Shown: piece by piece, positions 26,477 through 34,667 of the stretch
How positions within the stretch are numbered: position 1 is the stretch's first letter
How the letters are laid out: each line of letters starts with the position of its first letter
Assembly: GCF_004116265.1 (NCBI RefSeq)
Contig: NZ_QOUX01000047.1
Location: 372,001 to 436,000, forward strand
Reading direction: 5' to 3'
Source of the DNA: Anaerobacillus alkaliphilus
Lineage (GTDB): Bacteria > Bacillota > Bacilli > Bacillales > Anaerobacillaceae
DNA: 64,000 nucleotides
The notes under the pieces: model-generated
What the model was told of the DNA's origin: nothing
Seen by the model: only the letters and a program-made list of their open reading frames with translations
Databases searched by the model: none
Made by a program: the position numbers and the translations under genes

Positions 26477-27379
26477 ATGACAAAAGCGAAGAAGATCTTT
26501 GTTGGTAACTATAAGGGCGGGGTTGGGAAGACAACAAGTATATATCAAATTGCATTACATATGGTAGGACATGGGAAACGAGTGCTACTCATCGATTTAG
26601 ATCCCCAATGTAGTTTAAGTGAAATCTGTTTAGCAAGAAGGGAAATGAGGTTGGACCAGTTAGAAGACCATGAGAGTTTAAATTACGTCTATGATATGTG
26701 GGAGCAATACAAGCAATTCCAACGTTTGCCGTTTTCAATTGACTCTGGCCCGTTAGTGAAAGAAACGCCTGAAAATGTCCATTTTATCCCCTCAAATACG
26801 TTCTATTCAAATGGGGGACTGGATGACTTATCTCTCCGAATGAATGATGATTTTGAAAGTTTGCTACCACTTCAACAACTTTTTCATTTTAGCCGAATTG
26901 ATGAGAGTTACGATTATATTCTTTTTGATTGTCCACCTAGCAATAATATGATTACACAAGGTGCGTTTTTATTGTCGGATTACTATATTATCCCTACAAT
27001 TTTCCAAACACTCAGTACTCGGGGAGTTGTTCATTATATTAAAACGGTTGAAAAAATATTTGAACAAAAGTGTGGCACTAGCGAGTACAGGTTGTTGGCG
27101 AGATCTTTATTTGGTGAGAAACCACGCTTACTAGGCATCTTTGAAACATTGAAAAAGCATTCGGTAGAAAACAGACCTTTAATAAATGATCTAGTTAGCG
27201 ACTTAAAAAAGTCAGAAATTAAAACCCTATTATTTACTGAAACGAAAGAAACTTATATTTTTGATACGATTATCTTCCACTATGAAGGAATCGCCAGAGC
27301 TACAGCTCTTGGTGAAAAACGAAACGATTATAAGACGTTGACAGATGAAATTCTTGATTGCATTGAATTGAATGTATAG
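26477..27379 (+). CDS. ParA/Soj-like ATPase (orphan)
   Basis: About 300 residues. The deviant Walker A KGGVGKTTS at residues 13-21 with its signature lysine, the Walker A' VLLIDLDPQCSLSE, and the Walker B YILFDCPPSNNM define the ParA/MinD superfamily. The start ATG 26477 follows AAGGGGG; the upstream ATG 26450 lacks a binding site. No parB or parS-like gene follows. The next gene, 12 bases downstream, is a small protein of unknown type and is probably the partner. The pair may position a cellular cargo rather than segregate a plasmid. Confidence 0.85.
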   Translation: MTKAKKIFVGNYKGGVGKTTSIYQIALHMVGHGKRVLLIDLDPQCSLSEICLARREMRLDQLEDHESLNYVYDMWEQYKQFQRLPFSIDSGPLVKETPENVHFIPSNTFYSNGGLDDLSLRMNDDFESLLPLQQLFHFSRIDESYDYILFDCPPSNNMITQGAFLLSDYYIIPTIFQTLSTRGVVHYIKTVEKIFEQKCGTSEYRLLARSLFGEKPRLLGIFETLKKHSVENRPLINDLVSDLKKSEIKTLLFTETKETYIFDTIIFHYEGIARATALGEKRNDYKTLTDEILDCIELNV

Positions 27380-27391
27380 GAGCAAAAGAGT

Positions 27392-27838
27392 ATGAGTGAA
27401 GAAGTAGTATATTACTTACATCAATTAAAAAATTTATATTCCGCATTAGACACAAAGGAATTTGATAAAGATATTGCCAAGATTGATCAAATTATCAGTA
27501 CTTTTGAGGTACCATCTAAGAAAATTGAACCGAAATCGAAGAAGAGAAATTTTACAGAAATGTATCAGCTTCTATTGGCTAAAAATTTTCATTTACTTAC
27601 TGGTACGAAGTTAAATTACCAAGTGTTTCCAAACGGCGATGATATTGTTCATTTTATTGAAAAAAATTCAAAAGCAGACGTAATTAAGGAAACAACCGCA
27701 TTAGATTTAAAATTACTTTATAGTTTACTAACAGAAGATCCGAATGAAATAAAAGGGACAAAAAGTCATATTTATGAGGCAATTAAACGCAATGTTCGCG
27801 CTGGTCGAAGAGGTGAGGCGTTTATAAAAAGTTACTAA
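27392..27838 (+). CDS. unknown protein co-transcribed with the ParA-like ATPase
   Basis: A 148-residue soluble protein, helical at the start (VVYYLHQLKNLYSALDTKEF), with a Lys/Pro-rich middle (PSKKIEPKSKKR) and a basic C-terminus ending VRAGRRGEAFIKSY. No known domain is recognised. AGGAG precedes ATG 27392, 12 bases after parA, and a terminator follows, so the two form a two-gene operon. By position it could be the DNA-, membrane- or cargo-binding adaptor that stimulates the ATPase, as ParB or MipZ-partner proteins do elsewhere; this is inference from position only. Confidence 0.65.
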   Translation: MSEEVVYYLHQLKNLYSALDTKEFDKDIAKIDQIISTFEVPSKKIEPKSKKRNFTEMYQLLLAKNFHLLTGTKLNYQVFPNGDDIVHFIEKNSKADVIKETTALDLKLLYSLLTEDPNEIKGTKSHIYEAIKRNVRAGRRGEAFIKSY

Positions 27839-27844
27839 ACAAGG

Positions 27845-27874
27845 AAGCGGTATCCATGTGATACTGCTTTTTAT
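27845..27874 (+). terminator. terminator of the ParA operon
   Basis: The 10-bp stem AAGCGGTATC/GATACTGCTT has one wobble and is followed by TTTTTATT. Confidence 0.75.
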
Positions 27875-27944
27875 TATTGCTTGGTATGTTTAGGGAAATC
27901 TTGGAACAAAATAACCTGACGAAAAATACAAGGAGGTGAAAATA

Positions 27945-28265
27945 ATGATAAACAAACGTCGAATACTGATCTTTCTAGTAACTATGTTGTTTTTAATTTT
28001 ACAAACCACTACTGGCTTTGCTCAACAACAACCAGAGTATGCGAAATGGGGAAAAATCGCAGTAGAACAAACAACAAAGCAATTCCCGAAATACGAAATG
28101 GTTGACTATAAGTACGAAGGGAAAGTCGTCATCTCAGATGAACGCCAACAGTATAACTTTAAGATGACCTTAGAATTAAATGGTGAAAGAAAAGAAGTAA
28201 GAACGTATGTCCTAGTTAATCCTAAACAGGATCAACTAATTGATGTATATTTTGATGAAGATTAA
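27945..28265 (+). CDS. secreted DUF3889 protein
   Basis: About 106 residues with a Sec signal peptide (basic MINKRR, hydrophobic core ILIFLVTMLFLILQ, likely cleavage after GFA). The small mature domain (YAKWGKIAVEQTTKQFP, VVISDERQQYNFKM, LIDVYFDE) matches the DUF3889 family of Bacillaceae, of unknown function. AAGGAGGTGA precedes ATG 27945; GTG 27936 lies inside that binding site and is not used. A terminator follows. Confidence 0.8.
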   Translation: MINKRRILIFLVTMLFLILQTTTGFAQQQPEYAKWGKIAVEQTTKQFPKYEMVDYKYEGKVVISDERQQYNFKMTLELNGERKEVRTYVLVNPKQDQLIDVYFDED

Positions 28266-28278
28266 AGTTTAAGGGTGG

Positions 28279-28313
28279 CCGAGAGTAATGTGACATTGCT
28301 CTTGGTTTTTTTA
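28279..28313 (+). terminator. rho-independent terminator
   Basis: The stem CCGAGAGTAATGT/ACATTGCTCTTGG, with two wobbles, is followed by a seven-T run. Confidence 0.8.
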
Positions 28314-28332
28314 TCATTTTTGCCCAGAAGAC

Positions 28333-28380
28333 CCCCACTTCAAATTTTCGATAGAAAATTAAGTGGCGGGTAGTTCACTG
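28333..28380. repeat. hairpin resembling an IS200/IS605-type element end
   Basis: A palindrome (CCACTT at 28335, AATTTTC at 28343, then GAAAATT and AAGTGG to 28366) is flanked by GGCGGGTAGTTCAC at 28365-28378. That flank recurs, inverted and with one mismatch, at 1517-1530. No transposase or TnpB frame is near. It looks like a relic or a passenger element without coding capacity; the family assignment is uncertain. Confidence 0.35.
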
Positions 28381-28448
28381 GACAACTTCTCTTAGACAGT
28401 ACATAATAGAATTGTAAATTCATGACAGCACAGAGCGAGGGAACAACA

Positions 28449-29384
28449 TTGACCACTTGGATATTGCTTAGTATTGTTTGTATTCTATTAGTCTCACATC
28501 TTGTCTACTGGTATAAGAGGAAGATATCTCCCACCGAGAAGAGAATTTTTAAACTTATTGAGGGGGCAAAGGATATTGTTTATGTTTACGAGATAAAACC
28601 AGTAACGAAGTACCGTTATATAAGTCCTTCTTTAGATAAGTATTTAGGGAAAGGCACCGTCGAGACTAATTATCGTGACTTTAACGATAGTTTTAACAGA
28701 AGCCACCCAGATGACTATGACACCTTGGTGAAGAAGGTCCAGGGGCAAATTAATTACGATGAGCCTTTAATTATTCGTTGGCGAGACAATGATGGGAACT
28801 ATCATTGGTTTGAAGAGTACGCAACTGCCATTTATAATAAAAAAAATGAAATAGTTGCAATTGAAGGTGTTATGCGTTGTATCGACGAAAAAATTAAGCT
28901 CCAACAAGAGTTGGAATATAATAGCAATCATGATGCTTTAACCAATCTTTATAATAGGGGATACTTTGAAAAACTATTGGAGACTTACGATGAAAACGAA
29001 GATACATCTATTGCTATTATTGTGTGTGACTTAGACGAATTAAAATATATTAATGATCAATTCGGTCATAAACAAGGTGACAGTTTAATTGTAAATACTG
29101 CAAAGCTACTAAGTGAGTATTCTAGTGAAAATGTGTTTATCTCGAGAATTGGTGGAGATGAGTTTTCATTCGTGATAGTTAATCATCGTATTGAGGAGAT
29201 TGAGTTACTATTGGAAAAACTCTATCGCTGGATTGCACAACATAATGAGCAAAATATTAGTAAAATTCAAATCTCTATAGGTCACTCTTATACTGAAAGT
29301 TCTATAGGGAACACCGAGCGTATTTTCATAGAAGCTGATCGTAACATGTATACACAAAAATCAAATAAAAAGTTACTAGTATAA
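28449..29384 (+). CDS. membrane diguanylate cyclase with PAS and GGDEF domains
   Basis: About 311 residues. One N-terminal transmembrane helix (WILLSIVCILLVSHLVYW), a PAS-like domain (DIVYVYEIKPVTKYRYISPS to GVMRCIDEK), then a GGDEF domain opened by NHDALTNLYNRGYFEKLL with the active site ISRIGGDEFSF. It makes cyclic di-GMP from two GTP. The RxxD inhibitory site five residues before GGDEF is absent, so product inhibition may be weak. TTG 28449 is preferred because GAGGGA lies just before it; ATG 28422 is the alternative and lacks a binding site. A terminator overlaps the stop codon. Confidence 0.85.
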   Translation: MTTWILLSIVCILLVSHLVYWYKRKISPTEKRIFKLIEGAKDIVYVYEIKPVTKYRYISPSLDKYLGKGTVETNYRDFNDSFNRSHPDDYDTLVKKVQGQINYDEPLIIRWRDNDGNYHWFEEYATAIYNKKNEIVAIEGVMRCIDEKIKLQQELEYNSNHDALTNLYNRGYFEKLLETYDENEDTSIAIIVCDLDELKYINDQFGHKQGDSLIVNTAKLLSEYSSENVFISRIGGDEFSFVIVNHRIEEIELLLEKLYRWIAQHNEQNISKIQISIGHSYTESSIGNTERIFIEADRNMYTQKSNKKLLV

Positions 29385-29411
29385 AAACGACACTCCTGTG
29401 GTGTCGTTTTT
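29384..29411 (+). terminator. rho-independent terminator
   Basis: The stem AAAAACGACAC/GTGTCGTTTTT closes over a six-base loop directly after the diguanylate cyclase stop codon. Confidence 0.8.
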
Positions 29412-29481
29412 ATTTACAATTTTAGTAAAAGCGTTTAGTATTTAGTTATAGTACCAGGTAATAAAAAAGGAGGATGTACTA

Positions 29482-30027
29482 ATGATTTATGTGATTAGAC
29501 ACGGTCAAACCAATCTAAACAAAGATGGTAGATTACAGGGAAGATTAGGACTACCTTTAAATGAAGTTGGTATTGCACAAGCTTTAACATTAAAAGAAAG
29601 ATTAGTAGACATTACATTTGATCATGTGTACTCGTCACCACAAGAAAGAGCCATTCAAACAGCAGAAATCGCCACTGGCAGAAAGGCAATTGTTGACCGA
29701 AGGCTTGATGTATTCGATTTAGGGGAAGCAGATAGACTGCGGAAAGAAGAAGTGAAGTTTGCTGGTCCAATACCAGACAGTAGAGTTTATCAAGGTGTTG
29801 AAGAAATTGGAAGTTTTGTAAAGCGAGTGTTTGGCTTTATGCAAGAACTTCAAGAGGCCAACGGAACTACTGATGTAAATATCTTATTAGCTGGGCATAG
29901 ATGTACAACAGGTTGCATTGGCGCATATTTTGAAGGAATACCCGAGGATCGCAACATTCTAAAGTATTCTTCGGACAATGGAGACTACAATATCTATCGT
30001 TTTGGCAGTCTAAATCTATCATCTTAA
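29482..30027 (+). CDS. histidine phosphatase family protein (phosphoglycerate mutase-like)
   Basis: A 181-residue enzyme with the RHG signature VIRHGQTNLNKDGRLQGR carrying the phosphorylated histidine, the second motif YSSPQERAIQTAEI, and a late histidine in LLAGHRCTTG. This fits the acid phosphatase/dPGM superfamily, which hydrolyses small phosphate esters. GGAGGATG precedes ATG 29482. Monocistronic, between a terminator and a repeat element. Substrate unknown. Confidence 0.88.
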   Translation: MIYVIRHGQTNLNKDGRLQGRLGLPLNEVGIAQALTLKERLVDITFDHVYSSPQERAIQTAEIATGRKAIVDRRLDVFDLGEADRLRKEEVKFAGPIPDSRVYQGVEEIGSFVKRVFGFMQELQEANGTTDVNILLAGHRCTTGCIGAYFEGIPEDRNILKYSSDNGDYNIYRFGSLNLSS

Positions 30028-30035
30028 AAAGTGGA

Positions 30036-30160
30036 GGACACCTGTTCCGTTACATTCGCAAAAAACAGCATTTTTTGAATTTCGCGGCCATACGTTCCGC
30101 TATTTATCAAAAACAGTGCTGTTTTTACGGATTTGTGAGAAAATAACGGAACCAGTGCGG
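30036..30160. repeat. intergenic repeat element, copy B
   Basis: Three modules related to copy A at 9070-9270: GGACACCTGTTCCGTTACAT (30036-30055, direct), GGCCATACGTTCCGCTATTT (30086-30105, direct), and on the minus strand CCGCACTGGTTCCGTTATTT (30141-30160). The shared AAAAACAGC stretch also recurs between modules. The element is shorter than copy A, and its outer ends are again inverted. It lies 9 bases after the phosphatase stop codon and could act as a 3' hairpin. Confidence 0.7.
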
Positions 30161-30371
30161 TAGTTTGGTAGAGACTTTTGGACCTTATTTCCAAAGATTT
30201 ACGTAGAAGTTTGCGAAATATATTAGTTCAACATTATATGTTAAATCTAACTAAGGGTCAATTTATCTAGTAAAGTAAATTCTCCCTCTAAATCTCGACC
30301 TTTCTTTGCAGGCATGATTTGTCCACTTTGGGAATAGCTATAACTAAAGGATTTTCAAGGGGGGATGATTT

Positions 30372-32192
30372 GTGGTCGAAACGATACTTAGGTTGTTCGT
30401 AAATGAGCAACAGGCACAGTCGATACTTTCTAATTCATTGATTGAGTTAATTTTCTTCGTTTTGTTTGTCACATTTGCGGTAGCTGTTTTTGTTCATTTT
30501 GCTTTGTTTAGTAGATTAAGACGGATACAAAGTTTCTTAACGTCGTCTAGCTCTTTGGATATTAGTCCATTAAATAGGTTTCAAGCAGAGTTTGAGCATA
30601 AGAGAAAACAAGAATCAGTAGAAACATTTGTTCAAAAGAAGTTTTCGAGCTGGCGAATGTTTCAGGTACCGGTGATTAGTCTAATAAAACTTATTCAGAT
30701 GACGGTGTCAGTTTTTATCTTAGTTGGTGTATTAGGTACATTCATCGGACTTTCGATGTCACTTGGGAGTATTGAGGGAACTGGTGACCAACTCGTAGAA
30801 AATGTCGGTTTGGTCCTTGCAGGTCTTGATGTAGCGTTCTATACGAGTATTGTCGGGATGGGTTTTTCACTTATTATGACCATCCTGACAAAAGTAGCCA
30901 ATACCGAGTATCTACTAACAGATATTATGTTAAAAGTAGAATCATATCTCGAAGATCATGATCAAGATGACATGGGACGTTTAATTGAAGTCTCCGAATC
31001 GATCAATTCATCTATTGTACAACTAAAGGAAACCAATCAAGAATCACTTCAAAATATCGAACAGGCTTTTCACGGTTTCCAAGAGTATACCGTTGGCCTG
31101 CAACAATCTGCTAGAGACTTGGCATTATTTAATGAAGGTCTCTCAAAAAATTTACAGGAGTTTTCTGTACTTTTTGACGGAATAAAAGAGGTCACAGCTG
31201 GCTTTGACAGCGGTGTGAAAAAATTAAATAAAAACTTTGACCAGTTATTTACCTATTTCCACTCGATGGATAAACGGAACGAACGCATGGCCAGTGCGTT
31301 TACGGAAACCTATACTAAAGTAAAAGAACTATCTACGTCACAAACTGAAACTCTTCAACATTTTCAAGAGTCAGTGGAGGATTGGAAAAACTATATTTCT
31401 ACGATTTCTGACAGACAAGAAGCGATACATGGAATATTTGAGAGAATGACAGCTCAAAGTGATCATCTTGTAAAAATGATGAAAGAAAACAATCAACAGT
31501 TTAAAACGATATTTGGTAGTGATGTCAGTTCAAAACTAGCAGGTATTCATACGTCCCTACGAGATTTAAAAGGAGATTTTGACAAATTAGGATCATCCAT
31601 TGTTCGTCTTCCAGAGGCTCTTAATACAATTCATATTGCGCAAACAGAGTATAAAAACCTCCTAAAGGACCGATTAGAAGACTTAAAGCAATTTAATCAT
31701 GATTTTAATAATCATTTAAAAACTCATTCAAATGAGTCGCAAGCATTTGAAAAACATTTGAATGACGCTGCGAGATCCTATGAGCAAATCGGCATGAAAA
31801 ATAGTCAGCTACTAAATGAAATCAATCGTACGGTACAACAAATTATTGACTCTTTTACTCATAGAGAAAACCAACTAGAGTCAAGTGTCGGTGTATTAAA
31901 AGACACTCTATCTAGATATGTGGCAAGTCTTGATGGTACACTCGGTGATAAATTAGACAAAGTCGGACGCAATCTTGGTGAGTATGTCATTGACATGAAT
32001 GACTCAATTAAAAAAGAATTTAAGCAAATTGGTCAGATAACTGAAGAAAATCAAGTAAGAAGCGCAAGAGCAGTTCAACAAGCCATTAATGACTTAAATC
32101 AAGAGTTTCAAGTTCTCAATCGCCAGCTTCAGTCGTTTTCACAAGAAGCGATACGACAACCTCATCGAATAAGGGTTGGTACCAATGATTAA
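30372..32192 (+). CDS. ZorA-like MotA/TolQ/ExbB proton channel subunit with long coiled-coil tail
   Basis: A 606-residue protein with three transmembrane segments (about 22-48, 108-132 and 155-180). The MotA/ExbB core is VFILVGVLGTFIGLSMSLGS and GLDVAFYTSIVGMGFSLIM. A cytoplasmic tail of about 400 residues follows, rich in heptad-like coiled coil. This is the architecture of ZorA in Zorya defence systems, where the channel pairs with ZorB and the long tail acts inside the cell. Start GTG 30372 after AGGGGGGATG. The next gene overlaps by eight bases. ZorC and ZorD are not present downstream, so a defence role is not shown. Confidence 0.82.
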   Translation: MVETILRLFVNEQQAQSILSNSLIELIFFVLFVTFAVAVFVHFALFSRLRRIQSFLTSSSSLDISPLNRFQAEFEHKRKQESVETFVQKKFSSWRMFQVPVISLIKLIQMTVSVFILVGVLGTFIGLSMSLGSIEGTGDQLVENVGLVLAGLDVAFYTSIVGMGFSLIMTILTKVANTEYLLTDIMLKVESYLEDHDQDDMGRLIEVSESINSSIVQLKETNQESLQNIEQAFHGFQEYTVGLQQSARDLALFNEGLSKNLQEFSVLFDGIKEVTAGFDSGVKKLNKNFDQLFTYFHSMDKRNERMASAFTETYTKVKELSTSQTETLQHFQESVEDWKNYISTISDRQEAIHGIFERMTAQSDHLVKMMKENNQQFKTIFGSDVSSKLAGIHTSLRDLKGDFDKLGSSIVRLPEALNTIHIAQTEYKNLLKDRLEDLKQFNHDFNNHLKTHSNESQAFEKHLNDAARSYEQIGMKNSQLLNEINRTVQQIIDSFTHRENQLESSVGVLKDTLSRYVASLDGTLGDKLDKVGRNLGEYVIDMNDSIKKEFKQIGQITEENQVRSARAVQQAINDLNQEFQVLNRQLQSFSQEAIRQPHRIRVGTND

Positions 32193-32880
32193 CAAGTACA
32201 AAAAGTTGTTTAAAGGAGAACAAGATGAAAGTCACTTCTGGCCATCATTTACAGACCTATTAACAGCGATCTTACTTTGCTTTATCCTTATCTTCATTAT
32301 TATGATGGTGATAAAATCGTTTCAAATTGAGGAAATGAAACGAACGATTGACCAGATTATGGGCGTGCGAGTAGATCTAATAAATGAATTAAATGAAGAA
32401 TTTAATGATTCAACACTTGGGATTGAAATTGATGAGAAAACAGGTGCGCTAATCTTTAACACCGATATACTGTTTGAATTTGATGACTCTGTATTAAAGC
32501 CAGTCGCATTTGAATTCTTAGACGAATTTGTTCCAGCTTATTTAGATGTCCTCTTAGAAAGAGGTTATGAAAGCTATATTTCAGAGATTATTATTGAAGG
32601 GCATGCCGACCGTACAGGTAGTTACTTATATAACTTGGAGCTATCGCAACAGCGAGCCTTTAGCGTTGCCCAGTATATCTTAAGCGATGCATTTCCGTAT
32701 AAACATATTCAGGAACACTTACAAGACAAGTTAACGGTGAACGGTAGGTCTTTTACAGATGGACGCACAGATGAACAAGGCAATTATAGTCATAGAGACT
32801 CACGTCGAGTAGAATTTAAATTCCGCTTGAAGGATCAAGAAATCTTGGAGGCAACAAGAGAGTTATTAGGTGGGAAATAG
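32185..32880 (+). CDS. ZorB-like OmpA/MotB family stator protein
   Basis: About 231 residues. A short cytoplasmic N-terminus is followed by one transmembrane helix (FTDLLTAILLCFILIFIIMM) whose Asp24, just before the helix, corresponds to the proton-carrying aspartate of MotB. The periplasmic-side OmpA/MotB peptidoglycan-binding domain shows ILFEFDDSVLKP, IIIEGHADRTGSY, LELSQQRAFSVAQYIL and HRDSRRVEFKF. ATG 32185 lies inside the last codons of the channel gene, so translation is coupled. The pair should form a proton-driven stator-like complex in the membrane anchored to the wall. Confidence 0.85.
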   Translation: MINKYKKLFKGEQDESHFWPSFTDLLTAILLCFILIFIIMMVIKSFQIEEMKRTIDQIMGVRVDLINELNEEFNDSTLGIEIDEKTGALIFNTDILFEFDDSVLKPVAFEFLDEFVPAYLDVLLERGYESYISEIIIEGHADRTGSYLYNLELSQQRAFSVAQYILSDAFPYKHIQEHLQDKLTVNGRSFTDGRTDEQGNYSHRDSRRVEFKFRLKDQEILEATRELLGGK

Positions 32881-32932
32881 TTGCAAAAGTTCGAAAGAAA
32901 ACTTACATTAAAAGTGAGAAAGGTGGTATTCC

Positions 32933-33505
32933 ATGGACATTTTTGAAGCGATAAAAAATAGAAGAAGTATCGGGAAAGTGAAACAGGATGCTTTTCCGAA
33001 AGAATATATCGAAAAAATCTTGGAGGCGGGAACGTACGCTCCTAATCATCATCGAACAGAACCATGGCGCTTTTTCGTCGTCGAAGGAGCAGCTAGAGAT
33101 CGACTTGGTGAAGTATTTGCAGATATCGTTTCGGCACAAGAGACTGATCATACTAGTGAAGAGTTTCAAACGAAACTCGCTAAAGCCAAACGTAATCCAC
33201 TAAGAGCTCCCGTCATTATTGCTGTCGGTATCGAGCCAAGTTCAGAGAAAAAGGTAATTAAATTGGAAGAGTATGCAGCAGTGAATAGTGCTGTTCAAAA
33301 TATGCTTCTAGCAGCCCATGCCCTTGGGTTAGGTTCAATTTGGAGAACTGGTGCGATTTGCTACGAGGACCAAGTAAGAGACTTCTTTGGACTTTCGGAA
33401 AACGGAAAAGTTCTTGCATTTATCTACCTGGGCTACCCAGATATTGCACCTAAGCAAGTGCAGAAAACAGATTTTCATACGTACACAAAGTGGATGAATA
33501 CCTAA
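32933..33505 (+). CDS. nitroreductase family FMN enzyme
   Basis: A 190-residue NAD(P)H-dependent flavoprotein. Family marks are IFEAIKNRRSIGKVKQD (FMN phosphate-binding arginines), APNHHRTEPWRFFVVEG, AAVNSAVQNMLLAAHALGLG and LAFIYLGYPDIAPK. Members reduce nitroaromatics, quinones or similar compounds. AAAGGTGG precedes ATG 32933, 52 bases after the ZorB-like gene with no visible terminator between, so read-through is possible but a functional link is not implied. A probable terminator follows. Confidence 0.9.
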   Translation: MDIFEAIKNRRSIGKVKQDAFPKEYIEKILEAGTYAPNHHRTEPWRFFVVEGAARDRLGEVFADIVSAQETDHTSEEFQTKLAKAKRNPLRAPVIIAVGIEPSSEKKVIKLEEYAAVNSAVQNMLLAAHALGLGSIWRTGAICYEDQVRDFFGLSENGKVLAFIYLGYPDIAPKQVQKTDFHTYTKWMNT

Positions 33506-33513
33506 ATAAGACG

Positions 33514-33548
33514 CAGCCCTGTTTCATTTGAGATGGGGCTGTTCTTTG
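33514..33548 (+). terminator. probable terminator
   Basis: The stem CAGCCCTGTTTC/GAGATGGGGCTG, with three wobbles, is followed by TTCTTTGTT. Confidence 0.5.
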
Positions 33549-33623
33549 TTGTCACCAAAACAATTAGCCACGTTCGTCATTATTTGGTAAAATAAGGTCA
33601 TCTTCACATAGGAGGAATGTACG

Positions 33624-33824
33624 ATGGAAGAGGCATTAGCTCGAATTAAAATGCAATTAGCACAAATGGATAAAGAAAATAAATGGGACGATGTTGATCG
33701 TGACGAAGTCATTGATTTGTTAATTTTCGAAGAAGTAAAAGCAGCATCTTATCAGTACGCCTATGAAAAAGTTGGCAAACTTGTTGAGTTTCTTCTTCAA
33801 GAAGGAGAAAAGTTGAAACTCTAA
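33624..33824 (+). CDS. small acidic protein of unknown function
   Basis: A 66-residue helical, charged protein (EEALARIKMQLAQMDKE, DEVIDLLIFEEVKAAS) with a clear ribosome binding site AGGAGG before ATG 33624. No signal peptide or metal motif. It is probably real given the site and the codon use. It lies upstream of the methyltransferase gene with only 43 bases between, so they may be co-transcribed. Function not recognised. Confidence 0.6.
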   Translation: MEEALARIKMQLAQMDKENKWDDVDRDEVIDLLIFEEVKAASYQYAYEKVGKLVEFLLQEGEKLKL

Positions 33825-33867
33825 TTCACAGTCTTTTTTCCTAAATTACTAGGTAGGAGTGGTGCTC

Positions 33868-34644
33868 ATGGAAGATAAGAACATTAAGAATAAAGTGAAA
33901 AGTGTCTTTGGAAAGAATGCAGAAGAGTATGTCTCGAGTGAGAGCCATGCCAAAGGTGATGATTTACCATTGCTTATTGAATGGCTACAACCAAAGTCTA
34001 CATGGGTAGTCTTAGATGTAGCAACTGGTGGTGGGCATGTAGCGAAAACCTTGGCACCACATGTTTCCACCGTTTTTTCCACGGACCTAACAGAGGAAAT
34101 GCTAGCAAATACTGCCAAACATTTAAAAACGCAGTTTCAAAACATCTTTTATGTGATCGCGGATGCTGAGTCATTGCCTTTTTTAGAAGGGACATTTGAT
34201 GTAGTCACCTGCCGGATCGCTCCTCACCATTTCCCGAGCCCAGCTAGTTTCATAAAAGAAGTAAGTAGAGTACTAAAGCCTAGTGGAAGGTTTGTCCTCA
34301 TTGACAATGTCGCACCAGAGAATCCTCGGTTCGATGTATTTATGAATACAGTAGAAAAGTTAAGAGATGAAAGTCATGTGCGCTGCCAAACAACAGAAGA
34401 ATGGCGAGAGTTGTTCACCCAAAACAACTTAGAAGTAATCCAAGAATTAGCTCGTAAGAAAACATTCAAATTTCCAACCTGGGTTGCGAGAACGACCGAG
34501 AGTCAGGAACAAAGAGATCAAGTTGAACAGTATATTCTGGCTGCAAATGAGGAAATCAAAAACTATTTTTCAATCATAGTTGAAAATAACTGTGTACAGT
34601 CTCACCAAATTGACGAGTGGATGGTACTATGTGAGAAAAGGTAA
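33868..34644 (+). CDS. class I SAM-dependent methyltransferase
   Basis: About 258 residues. The SAM-binding motif I is VVLDVATGGGHVAKTLAPH, the acidic loop after strand 2 is FSTDLTEEML, and motif IV and later are FDVVTCRIAPHHFPSP and LKPSGRFVLIDNVAPE. This pattern is like the UbiE/Methyltransf_11 group. ATG 33868 has GGAG eight bases upstream; the GTG at 33859 overlaps that site. Substrate unknown. The end of the gene forms the start of a terminator hairpin whose distal arm has been copied in a 39-bp duplication. Confidence 0.87.
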   Translation: MEDKNIKNKVKSVFGKNAEEYVSSESHAKGDDLPLLIEWLQPKSTWVVLDVATGGGHVAKTLAPHVSTVFSTDLTEEMLANTAKHLKTQFQNIFYVIADAESLPFLEGTFDVVTCRIAPHHFPSPASFIKEVSRVLKPSGRFVLIDNVAPENPRFDVFMNTVEKLRDESHVRCQTTEEWRELFTQNNLEVIQELARKKTFKFPTWVARTTESQEQRDQVEQYILAANEEIKNYFSIIVENNCVQSHQIDEWMVLCEKR

Positions 34645-34667
34645 GCTCTCGAGTTTGCCTTTTTCTA
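34635..34667 (+). terminator. terminator after the methyltransferase gene
   Basis: The stem AAAAGGTAAGCTC/GAGTTTGCCTTTT, with two wobbles, has a T-rich end. Its 3' arm is the beginning of the 39-bp duplicated unit. Confidence 0.6.

Noticed and set aside
26477-27838. Integrated plasmid partition locus
   Set aside because: No ParB, parS, replication or mobilisation gene is near, and the flanking genes are ordinary chromosomal ones.
30372-34644. Complete Zorya defence island
   Set aside because: ZorC and ZorD are absent, and the following genes (nitroreductase, small protein, methyltransferase) do not resemble known Zorya effectors.
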